Below are positions 45,301-52,454 of a stretch of DNA of 64,000 nt, one piece after another. Each line of letters begins with the position of its first letter. Position 1 is the stretch's first letter. Source of the stretch: Larkinella sp051857545 (GTDB lineage: Bacteria; Bacteroidota; Bacteroidia; Cytophagales; Spirosomataceae); contig NZ_JBPZHB010000001.1 in NCBI RefSeq assembly GCF_051857545.1, forward strand, positions 682,001 through 746,000, read 5' to 3'. The translations under genes and the position numbers were made by a program. The notes under the pieces were generated by a model, which was not told where the DNA came from, ran no database searches, and was given only the letters and a program-made list of their open reading frames with translations.

Positions 45301-45639
45301 TTCATTCAGGGTACTGATGTCGTCTGCCATTTTTACGTCGATCACCGACCGGCCACCGATGGGTAATTCCTGGCTCACATACCCAATGAATGAATAAACC
45401 AGCGTTGCATTTTTGTTCGGAACGTTGAGCGAATACGTGCCGTCCGAGGCCGTTGTGGTTCCCTGTGTGGTGCCTTTGACCACAATACTCACGCCAGGCA
45501 GTGCGTCTCCCTGTCCACCGGTCACCTTCCCTTTTATGGTCGAGTTTTGAGCAAAAGAAAGGGTGACAGAAGCAATCATTAGATAAAGTACCAATAGATA
45601 CCTGTTTTTTGGAGGTACCCGATGAGTAGACTTTTTCAT
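42400..45639 (-). CDS. SusC/RagA-family TonB-dependent transporter (locus 2)
   Basis: Predicted 1079 aa from ATG 45639 (45645 is equally possible). Signal peptide (about 1-30, ends SFAQ), CarboxypepD_reg-like domain (about 32-110), TonB-box-like NEVVVVGYGEQKKE, plug with IYGSRAANGVILVTTKRGK, barrel ending RVLNAGLSVSF. It imports glycans across the outer membrane together with the downstream SusD. No lyase or hydrolase gene adjoins this pair, so the substrate is unknown. A GC-rich hairpin lies about 115 bases before the start. Confidence 0.94.
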   Translation of the reverse strand: MKKSTHRVPPKNRYLLVLYLMIASVTLSFAQNSTIKGKVTGGQGDALPGVSIVVKGTTQGTTTASDGTYSLNVPNKNATLVYSFIGYVSQELPIGGRSVIDVKMADDISTLNEVVVVGYGEQKKETITGSVATVKGTDLVKSPAMNMSNSIAGRMPGVIATNSSGEPGYDGSAIRIRGSNTLGNNDALIVIDGVPARAGGFDRINPQDVESISVLKDAAAAIYGSRAANGVILVTTKRGKTGKPELSYSFNQGFSQATVIPKMATAAEYAQLNNEINVYNLPPQYWKAASDAFKATGSFTRPDNGAIAKAAFTPDDIKKFNDGSDPWGHPNTDWFGEALKTWAPQVKHTLQLIGGSENIKYLVSANYQNQDGYYKNSATGYKQYDFRMNLDAKVNKYVNTVVGVVGRQENRFFPTVGAGAIFRMLMRGYPNKPAFWPNGLPAPDIENGQQPVLVTTDATGYDRDTRYYLQSNATVNVTNPWIPGLKFSGSIALDKYIQQGKRWQTPWYVYSWDYTSYDANKQPILNRVAKGPAQAELNQYTNDQFNSLLSGILTYDRVIGTDHGITLLAGITKEASNSAGFSGFRRYFASTAIDQLFAGGSAEKNSNTTSAWERARMSYFGRAAYNYKEKYLAEFLWRYDGSYMFPKESRWGFFPGVSAGWRISEENFFKNAIPAINSLKLRASWGQLGNDQVYFNGALREYDYLPTYAYGDAVNANWGYVTGGQVAQTLYENGVPNTTLTWEVANNADIGLEGSALNGKIFFEFDVFQNKRSNILWRKSASIPQTTGMTLPATNIGKVTNKGYEFRVGYNGQAGELRYSVSVNGGYAKNEITFWDETPGAPEWQRSTGKPIPSNVNDPNQQNGTLMYQYDGIFSTQAEIDQNTVDYSGVGASLLRPGDMRLKDINNDKKINGDDRVRADRNNQPRFQGGFNGTMSYKGFDFSILVQASAGGQIFLQTESGTIGNFLKWSYDNRWTVDNPSTEHPRIVDRSNQYFSNGTSYWLKKTDYIRLKNVEIGYTLPALISSKVGLNNLRVYVNGLNLATYAPAMKGLFDPESTSGSAQYYPQARVLNAGLSVSF

Positions 45640-45753
45640 ACGCATAAGACGGATTAGATTAAGTAAGTAATAGAGTTGGTAAGATTGAACAGGCAATACT
45701 TTTTCACGTGTAGGGAAGCGTGGACAGCAAGAAGACTATAGGTGTCACTAAGA

Positions 45754-45779
45754 CCCCCGGTGTCTGGTAATACCGGGGG
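45754..45779. promoter_or_regulatory. GC-rich hairpin in the susC 2 leader
   Basis: CCCCCGGT (45754-45761) pairs with ACCGGGGG (45772-45779) around a 10-base loop, in an otherwise AT-rich region upstream of susC. If the transcript starts above it, the hairpin sits in the 5' leader and could attenuate or stabilise the message. It might also terminate something unseen. Confidence 0.45.
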
Positions 45780-46513
45780 CGCTAGTCAAAAAGGATTGGG
45801 AAATGAATTAAACTGGGGAGAACCCCGAATGATTGAAGTAACTGTTTATCATAATTAATAGAGATGGTTTGAGACAATTGAATTATGCAAAGGAAAAATT
45901 ATTTCCCGAATTATTTCGTCAATTTGTAACAGAATAGAGAAGAAAAATACCATCCTGTTACCTGTTGCAGCGACCTAATTTGGTAAAATGAATTGCCTGC
46001 CGAATTCACATTGAAAAACGCCTGCGTGGGGGCGAGGATCGTAATTCAAACGTTAAGTTAAGAATAGAATATAAATAATAAAATATTGGAACAATAAAAG
46101 TCAAAACGAAGTCAAAACCGGTTAAAAATCAGTCACTCGCCGGTGACCATTGACCCGGATTCTCCGGAATTATGTCGGACAAATAAATTAAATGATCCTA
46201 ATTTAATAGGTTTTCCGCTACCGGACGGTAATGAATCCGGCTTGTCGGTCAAGTTGCCGTTGCAGGGCGGTTTTTTGGTTTTCTATAAATTGGCACAAGT
46301 TGCTGAAAAACAAGAGATTAGTAATGAATATTAAATATTAAATATTGAATATTGAATAACGAATATCGAAAGCCGGGTCAATCACTTCGTTATTCGTTAC
46401 CGCGCGGGCGGCCCCGTCAACATTCAGCATTCGATATTTTAATGCCTGCCATACCGGCGAGTTGTCGGGGCATTAACTTTTTTTAACAGGCTGTTTATAA
46501 GGCAGAACGATGG

Positions 46514-46539
46514 TTGAAAGGGGATAGAAAGTACCTTTA
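46514..46539 (+). promoter_or_regulatory. probable promoter of the first permease gene
   Basis: TACCTTTA at 46532-46539 matches 7 of 8 positions of the Bacteroidota -7 box TAnnTTTG. TTG at 46514-46516 lies 15 bases before it, closer than the usual ~19-20, so the -33 assignment is weak. The start codon follows at 46572. Confidence 0.35.
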
Positions 46540-46571
46540 GGGCAAACAAATCCGGCTTGCCAACGGAGCTT

Positions 46572-48965
46572 ATGCTACAGAACTACTTCAAAATCGCCTG
46601 GCGGAATTTAACCACACAGCGGAGTTATACCCTGCTCAACATCCTCGGGTTGTCCGTCGGCATGGCGGGCGGACTGCTTATTTTTCTGTTCGTTCGCTAC
46701 CACCTCAGCACCGACCGGCACCATTCCAAATTTGACCGCATCTTCCGGGTCGTAACGGACATGCACCTCGACGACGGTTCCGTCGAGTATTATCCCGAAG
46801 CTCCATTGCCGATGGCCCGGACCTTGCGAGCGGAATACCCGCAGGTCGAACAGGCGGCTTTTCTGATCATGAACCGTGAACTGACCGTAACGTACCAAAA
46901 GAACGGGAAACCGCTTCGCTTTCTGGAGCACAAAGGAACCGCTTTTGTTGAGCCGGAATTGTTCGCTATTCTGGACTATCAATGGTTGCGTGGTAATCCT
47001 AAAACCGCCCTCCGTGAACCCAACAGCATCGTCCTGACCGAGTCGTGGGCTAAAAAGTATTTCGGCGACGTCGACCCGATGGGTCAAATGCTGAATCTTA
47101 AATCCGGAATCGACGCCAAAGTAACCGGTGTTCTGGCCGACCCTCCCAAAACGACCGACACCGATATTCGTTTTTTTATTTCCCTTGCAACACTCAAGGC
47201 GTTCAGTCCCGACTTCAATCAGGCGGATTGGAGCTGGCTCAATAGCAATTACCGGCTTTTCGTGACGTTAAAAGATCCCCAATCGGTCGGCAGTCTGGAA
47301 GCCGCTATGCCCGCTCTGGCCAAAAAACATCTGGGTTCCAACGTCCTTCAATTTCATTTCCAGCCGCTCCGGGAGAGTCATTTCGATGTTCGGCGCATTT
47401 TGGGTGGCGCCACGGCCATCCGCCCGTCGCTGCTCTGGTCGCTGGGGTTGGTGGGGGTGTTTCTGGTGCTGACGGCCTGCATTAATTTCGTCAATCTGGC
47501 AACAGCGCAGGCCCTCCGGCGGGGCAAAGAAGTCGGTATTCGCAAAACACTCGGCAGCACCCGGGGGCAACTGGTCCGGCAGTTTTTGCTCGAAACCGCG
47601 CTGATCGTGCTGGCCGCTACCAGCCTGGCCCTCCTGATCGCGGTGTTGAGTCTGCCGGTTTTCAATCAGTGGGTCAACATCAATTTATCCCTGCATCCGG
47701 ACGCGCTGACACTCGGTTTTGTAGCCCTGCTGATTGGCGTGGTAATCCTTTTGGCGGGTGGTTATCCGGCCGCAGTGTTGTCGGGGTTTAGTCCGTGGGC
47801 GGCTTTGAAAGGGACGTTGTCGGCTAAATCGGGGGGCAGTTATTCCGTACGGCAGTCGTTGATTGTCCTGCAATTTGTCATTTGCCAGGCTCTGATCATC
47901 GGCTCGCTGGTGGTGGCCACGCAGGTTCGTTACATCCAAACGACCGATGTGGGTTTTACGAAAGACAATGTCGTGGTGGTGAATTTGCCCAATCCGCAGA
48001 AAGCGTCGCGGGAAACGTTTAAGAATAAACTGCTTCAGTATCCCGAAATTAAATCAATCAGTGCCAGTCACCGCCCGCCATCCGCCCTGATTATGAACGG
48101 GGGGTCGTTCAAATTTGGCGACAGGGCCGAATGGACGGATTTCCCGATTCGGGAACGATTGGCCGATGCCGATTACCTCAAAACGTATGGCTTACAACTC
48201 GTTGCGGGCCGTAACCTGTCCGAAAGTGATACGATTCGCGAATACCTCATCAACGAAACACTTCTGCGGAAGCTGAACATCCGCGATCCGCAGCAAGTGC
48301 TGGGCCGCAAAATGCAGTATTACCTGTCGCCGGTTGCGCTGCCGATTGTGGGGGTGGTGAAGGACTTTCACCTGCGGTCGCTGCGCGACGAAATAGCACC
48401 CTGTTTCATTGCCAGTTACTTTAAAATGTATCAGCAGATCGGTATTCGGATTTCGGGTCACAATTCGCAGCAAACCGTTCAGCGCATTCAGAAGGTCTGG
48501 AAGAAACAGTTTCCCGATGCGGTTTTTGAATACGAATTTCTGGACGAGCAACTGGCGCAGTTCTACGAAACCGAGAATCTGATTTTCCGGCTGGTCAACA
48601 CCTTTGCCGGCATCGCCATCCTGATTTGCGGACTCGGGTTATACGGTCTGGTGTCGTTGGTAGTCGTTCAGCGGACGAAAGAAATCGGCATTCGGAAAGT
48701 GCTGGGCGCGTCGGTGGCCGGCATTGTTGCGCTGCTCTCGAAAGACTTCCTGAAACTGGTGGTGGTGGGCCTGGTCATTGCCAGCCCGATTGCGGGATAC
48801 GCCATGAATCAATGGTTACAGGATTTTGCCTATAAGATCAGTCTGGCGTGGTGGATGTTCGCGCTGGCGGGCGGTTTGGCGGTTTTGGTCGCTCTGGTGA
48901 CGGTTTCATTCCAGAGCATCAAAGCGGCTTTGGCGAATCCGGTGAAGAGTTTGCGTGCGGAATAG
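46572..48965 (+). CDS. FtsX/MacB-type ABC permease (paralogue 1)
   Basis: Predicted 797 aa. Layout: N-terminal helix starting MLQNYFKIAWRNLTTQRSY, periplasmic MacB_PCD domain, three FtsX helices (around 285-430), a second helix plus PCD domain, and three final FtsX helices (KEIGIRKVLGASVAGIVALL). This duplicated form is characteristic of Bacteroidota. FtsX permeases work with a separate ATPase, which is not in the window, to drive mechanotransmission or export of peptides or lipids. Three paralogues lie in this window. It begins the 46.6-54.9 kb cluster. Confidence 0.9.
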   Translation: MLQNYFKIAWRNLTTQRSYTLLNILGLSVGMAGGLLIFLFVRYHLSTDRHHSKFDRIFRVVTDMHLDDGSVEYYPEAPLPMARTLRAEYPQVEQAAFLIMNRELTVTYQKNGKPLRFLEHKGTAFVEPELFAILDYQWLRGNPKTALREPNSIVLTESWAKKYFGDVDPMGQMLNLKSGIDAKVTGVLADPPKTTDTDIRFFISLATLKAFSPDFNQADWSWLNSNYRLFVTLKDPQSVGSLEAAMPALAKKHLGSNVLQFHFQPLRESHFDVRRILGGATAIRPSLLWSLGLVGVFLVLTACINFVNLATAQALRRGKEVGIRKTLGSTRGQLVRQFLLETALIVLAATSLALLIAVLSLPVFNQWVNINLSLHPDALTLGFVALLIGVVILLAGGYPAAVLSGFSPWAALKGTLSAKSGGSYSVRQSLIVLQFVICQALIIGSLVVATQVRYIQTTDVGFTKDNVVVVNLPNPQKASRETFKNKLLQYPEIKSISASHRPPSALIMNGGSFKFGDRAEWTDFPIRERLADADYLKTYGLQLVAGRNLSESDTIREYLINETLLRKLNIRDPQQVLGRKMQYYLSPVALPIVGVVKDFHLRSLRDEIAPCFIASYFKMYQQIGIRISGHNSQQTVQRIQKVWKKQFPDAVFEYEFLDEQLAQFYETENLIFRLVNTFAGIAILICGLGLYGLVSLVVVQRTKEIGIRKVLGASVAGIVALLSKDFLKLVVVGLVIASPIAGYAMNQWLQDFAYKISLAWWMFALAGGLAVLVALVTVSFQSIKAALANPVKSLRAE

Positions 48966-49058
48966 GAATACGGATTTGACACGAATTGAACGGATTTTTA
49001 CGGATGAAATGGATGAAAAATCAGTTCTGATCTGTTCAAACCGTCAAATCCGTGTTCC
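48965..49058. repeat. 16-bp inverted repeat, dispersed-element-like
   Basis: GGAATACGGATTTGAC (48965-48980) and GTCAAATCCGTGTTCC (49043-49058) are complementary with one mismatch, and the interior repeats the word ACGGAT(TT). The left arm begins at the last base of the permease stop codon. This ACGGATTTGAC wording looks like a dispersed intergenic repeat rather than a plain terminator. Confidence 0.65.
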
Positions 49059-49249
49059 AATCAAAAAGCTGTTCAGGTCGATTTGCAGGATTTCGGAGAA
49101 AGCGGAGTTTTCGGTGAGGCCACCATGGCCCCGGCGATACCGAAACCAGCGCAGGGCTTTACCCCAATCTTCGTTGACAACCGGTAGAGAAGTTACTGGT
49201 GGGAAATACATAATTCGTCGTGTTTTAATCAAACTTAACACAATATCCG

Positions 49250-51604
49250 ATGCTTCGCAACTACCTCAAAATCGCCCTGCGCAACCTCTGGCGCAACAAG
49301 TTGTATACCGGTTTGAACGTCGGCGGGCTGGCCATCGGGCTGGCGGCCTGTCTGCTGATGGCATTGTATGTCGACCACGAGTTTTCGTACGACGGCTACC
49401 ACACCAACGCCCACCGGATCGTGCGTGTAACGACCGATATGAAAACGCCGGAGTCGGTTTTGTCGATTGCCTCCAGCCCGGTTCCGCTGGCGGAAGCCCT
49501 GAAACGCGATTACCCGGAAGTCGAAACCGCCGTGCGTTTGCTGCCTACTGATGCCGTTATACGTCATGACGATAAGTTGCTCAAAGAATCGGATGTCTAT
49601 TACGCCGACAAAGAAGTATTCTCGGTTTTCTCGTATGCATTTCTGGCGGGAAATCCGGCTTCGGCGCTGGGCAATCCGAATAGTGCGGTTCTGACCGAAC
49701 GGCTGGCGAAGAAGTATTTCGGGAAGACGGATGTGCTGGGAAAAACCATAGAATTCAACAAGCAGCTTTTTCAGGTCACCGGCGTCATGGCCGACGCGCC
49801 GAGCAATACCGATCTGCCCGTGAGCGCCCTGCTTTCCAAAGTGTTCACCGGGAGCCGGTCGTGGGTGGAAGATGATTTTCCGTGTTATACCTATGTTCTT
49901 TTCCGGGATGAACCCAATCTGGCGGTTTTTGGCAAAAAACTGACGCAGCTTGCCAACCGATACGCCAATCCTGAACTGAAAAAGTTGGGCGCGGAGGGCT
50001 ACTCGCTCAGCTTCCCGGCGGAGGTGTTGCAAGACGTTCATTACAGCCAGGGCAAAATGGCCGATACGCCCAAAGGGAATAAGCAGTACGGGTATCTGTT
50101 CGCTTTTCTGTCGATATTTGTCCTGGCCATTGCGCTGCTGAACTACATCAACCTGCTGACGGCCAAAGCCACCGAACGCGCCAAAGAAGTCGGAATTCGG
50201 AAGGCCAACGGCGCCCAACGCGGTCAGCTAATCCGGCAATTTCTGTTGGAATCGTTGTTGTTAAGCGCTTTTTCGGTCGGTATTGCCGTGGTGCTGGTGT
50301 ATTTGGCCCTTTCTTTTTTCAATGAACTGTTACAAATCCGCCTGTCAATCGTCTTGTCAGAAGCCGTGCCGCTGATCGGTTTTACGTGGCTGCTGATCAC
50401 GCTGGCGGGCGGTTTATACCCCGCTTTCGTGCTGTCCAGTTACCGTCCGGTCGAGGTGTTGAAAGGGCGGCTGGGCAGCTACGGAAAAGGAGCGTGGTTG
50501 CGAAAGTCCGTGATTGTTTTTCAGTTTGTGCTGGCCGTTGGCATGATTGCCGGGGTTCTGGTGATTCGCCGGCAAATGAATTTTCTGCAAACCAAAGATC
50601 TGGGTTTTTCAAAAGATCGCATTCTGAGCGTTCACCTGCCCGACGACTCGACGGCGCGGGCGGCCGCCACGGCCTTTGCCAACAGCCTGAAAAACCGCAG
50701 TGAAGTCGGCGCGGTGACGCTGGGCTCCGGTTTGCAACCGTCGGGCCTGCTGCCAATGGCTTCCACTACCTTCCGAAGCAATGGACGAAAACGGGAACTC
50801 ATGAGCAACTTTCTATTTGTGGATGACCAGTTTTTACCGTTACTGAACATGAAACTGAAAGCCGGGCGGAACCTGTCGTCGCAATCGAAAGCCGATTTGA
50901 AAGGTGGATTCATCGTCAACGAAGCGTTTGTTAAACTGGCGGGATGGAAAGATGGCATCGGGCAGACGATCGACGGATTTGGCCACAAGGGGAAGGTGGT
51001 TGGCGTCGTGAAGAATTTCCATTATCGCTCCCTGCACAACCTGATCGAACCTTTGGTGCTGGTTTATAATACGATTCCGGCCAGCAGCGTTATGCTGAAC
51101 CTGAGGGCCGATCAGTTGCCGGTGGTGAAAACCATCTGGCAGCAACATTACCCGCTCTATCCGTTCGATTATGAATTTCTGGACCAATCGTTTGAGGCCC
51201 AATATTACAAAGATCGGGTGTTGGCAACAGTTTTCAACGGTTTCGCCACATTAACCATCCTGGTTTCTTGTTTAGGACTATTCGGTTTTGTTACCTTTAC
51301 AACGGGGCAACGAACAAAAGAGATTGGGATACGCAAGATTTTGGGCGCATCCGTCGTTAACGTGGTGTTATTGCTCTCCAAAGATTTTCTCAAGTTAGTT
51401 CTCATTGCCTTTTTTATTGCTGCTCCGGTTGCCTGGTATGCGCTGGATCGCTGGTTGCAGGATTTCGCGTACCGTGTCGGATTGGAAGGATGGCTCTTCG
51501 CAGCAGCGGGTGGTCTGGTCATACTGATTGCCGTGTTGACCGTGTCGTTTCAGTCAATCAATGCCGCATTAATGAATCCGGTAAACAGTTTAAAATCAGA
51601 ATGA
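49250..51604 (+). CDS. FtsX/MacB-type ABC permease (paralogue 2)
   Basis: Predicted 784 aa, same layout as the upstream gene: N-terminal MLRNYLKIALRNLWRNKLYT, MacB_PCD domain (about 45-250), three helices ending near 420, a second PCD, and three final helices with KEIGIRKILGASVVNVVLLL. Glycines and the EVGIRKANGAQRGQLIRQF box after the first FtsX helix are intact. Likely transcribed separately from paralogue 1, given the 284-base gap with an inverted repeat. Substrate unknown; the partner ATPase is encoded elsewhere. Confidence 0.9.
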   Translation: MLRNYLKIALRNLWRNKLYTGLNVGGLAIGLAACLLMALYVDHEFSYDGYHTNAHRIVRVTTDMKTPESVLSIASSPVPLAEALKRDYPEVETAVRLLPTDAVIRHDDKLLKESDVYYADKEVFSVFSYAFLAGNPASALGNPNSAVLTERLAKKYFGKTDVLGKTIEFNKQLFQVTGVMADAPSNTDLPVSALLSKVFTGSRSWVEDDFPCYTYVLFRDEPNLAVFGKKLTQLANRYANPELKKLGAEGYSLSFPAEVLQDVHYSQGKMADTPKGNKQYGYLFAFLSIFVLAIALLNYINLLTAKATERAKEVGIRKANGAQRGQLIRQFLLESLLLSAFSVGIAVVLVYLALSFFNELLQIRLSIVLSEAVPLIGFTWLLITLAGGLYPAFVLSSYRPVEVLKGRLGSYGKGAWLRKSVIVFQFVLAVGMIAGVLVIRRQMNFLQTKDLGFSKDRILSVHLPDDSTARAAATAFANSLKNRSEVGAVTLGSGLQPSGLLPMASTTFRSNGRKRELMSNFLFVDDQFLPLLNMKLKAGRNLSSQSKADLKGGFIVNEAFVKLAGWKDGIGQTIDGFGHKGKVVGVVKNFHYRSLHNLIEPLVLVYNTIPASSVMLNLRADQLPVVKTIWQQHYPLYPFDYEFLDQSFEAQYYKDRVLATVFNGFATLTILVSCLGLFGFVTFTTGQRTKEIGIRKILGASVVNVVLLLSKDFLKLVLIAFFIAAPVAWYALDRWLQDFAYRVGLEGWLFAAAGGLVILIAVLTVSFQSINAALMNPVNSLKSE

Positions 51605-51675
51605 ACGCCCTGAACCGCCCGGGTAGCCAGTGGAATGGTGCGGATTCAGGCTACTCTCCCTAAAACAGTAAACAC

Positions 51676-52281
51676 ATGAAAACAGCAATTACCCTCGCAC
51701 TCTTCGGAATCAGCGTCGCGGCTGTCGGGCAGGAACGCTCGTCGATCAGCCGGAGCATCAATGACAATGGCAAAACGTTGCGTATAAAGATCGACGTTGA
51801 ACAGCCCAGCCGCAACATTCACTACGATCAGGAGTTCGATGCGATGGGGATGAGCAAGGAAGAAAAAGAAGCATTGATCAGCTCGATTCAGGATTCACTG
51901 GGCGTTCATGTCGTGGTCAGTCCCCCCCGTGCGCCCAAACCGCCGGTGGCTCCCCGGGGTGGTGTCCGACCAACGCGCTATGAATCGGGCGAAGTGGCGG
52001 TTGTGTCGAGAGGAACCGGCACGTCCGGCAACCGGTCGAAAAACGAGGACAGTCAGTTGCCGAAAAACGTGATTGTGGCACCGGACGGCACGCCGTATAC
52101 CAAAACCCTCATCGAAGATCCCGAAAATAACCGCCTGAAAATGAAGTATGAATACAAGCTCGACGGCGAAGAACACATTTTTGAGCGGACGATCAATCTG
52201 CAAGGCAAAAGCGAATCCGAAAAACAGCAGCTTATTGCCGAAACAGAGCGAACGCTGGGCCTGTCGAATGCGCGAAAATGA
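51676..52281 (+). CDS. secreted protein of unknown function in permease cluster
   Basis: Predicted 201 aa with a signal peptide (about 1-18, ending AVGQ). A Ser/Asn-rich start is followed by a Pro-rich linker (SPPRAPKPPVAPRGG, about 76-90) and a charged C-terminal half. No enzyme motif recognised. It sits between two permease genes, 71 bases after paralogue 2, and is followed by a terminator, so it may be the last gene of that transcript. A periplasmic accessory role is guesswork. Confidence 0.7.
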   Translation: MKTAITLALFGISVAAVGQERSSISRSINDNGKTLRIKIDVEQPSRNIHYDQEFDAMGMSKEEKEALISSIQDSLGVHVVVSPPRAPKPPVAPRGGVRPTRYESGEVAVVSRGTGTSGNRSKNEDSQLPKNVIVAPDGTPYTKTLIEDPENNRLKMKYEYKLDGEEHIFERTINLQGKSESEKQQLIAETERTLGLSNARK

Positions 52282-52318
52282 GCAGTGAACGATAAATAAC
52301 TGATCCGGTATGGATTGA

Positions 52319-52356
52319 AAATCCCGACTCAAGGCTCGCGTCTTCAGCCGGGATTT
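52319..52356 (+). terminator. rho-independent terminator
   Basis: AAATCCCG (52319-52326) pairs with CGGGATTT (52349-52356), and the sequence continues TTTTA, giving a U-tract after the hairpin. It lies 37 bases past the stop of the secreted protein and separates it from the third permease. Confidence 0.75.
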
Positions 52357-52454
52357 TTTATTTCATTCGAAAACGAATCGACGGTGCAACACGCGTCCAC
52401 CCCAATCCGTCTATTGAAAAATGGCCCGAAAGAGGTGCTAAAACGTCCTGAACC

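Larger units (their letters stand above)
45646..46571. other. long intergenic region between susC 2 and first permease
   Basis: About 925 bases with no convincing gene. It contains the hairpin at 45754-45779, a very AT-rich stretch with ATATTAAATATT/ATATTGAATATTG repeats at 46325-46365, a 10-bp dyad (GAATAACGAA 46354-46363 / TTCGTTATTC 46386-46395), and a promoter-like pair before the permease. A 63-codon rightward frame at 46143-46334 lacks support. Confidence 0.55.

Noticed and set aside
46143..46334. 63-codon open frame in the AT-rich gap before permease 1
   Set aside because: No ribosome-binding site, low-complexity surroundings and no recognised motif.
48955..49551. 198-codon open frame across the gap between permeases 1 and 2
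   Set aside because: It runs from the end of one permease into another frame of the next, which has an unmistakable N-terminus; Arg-rich shadow composition.
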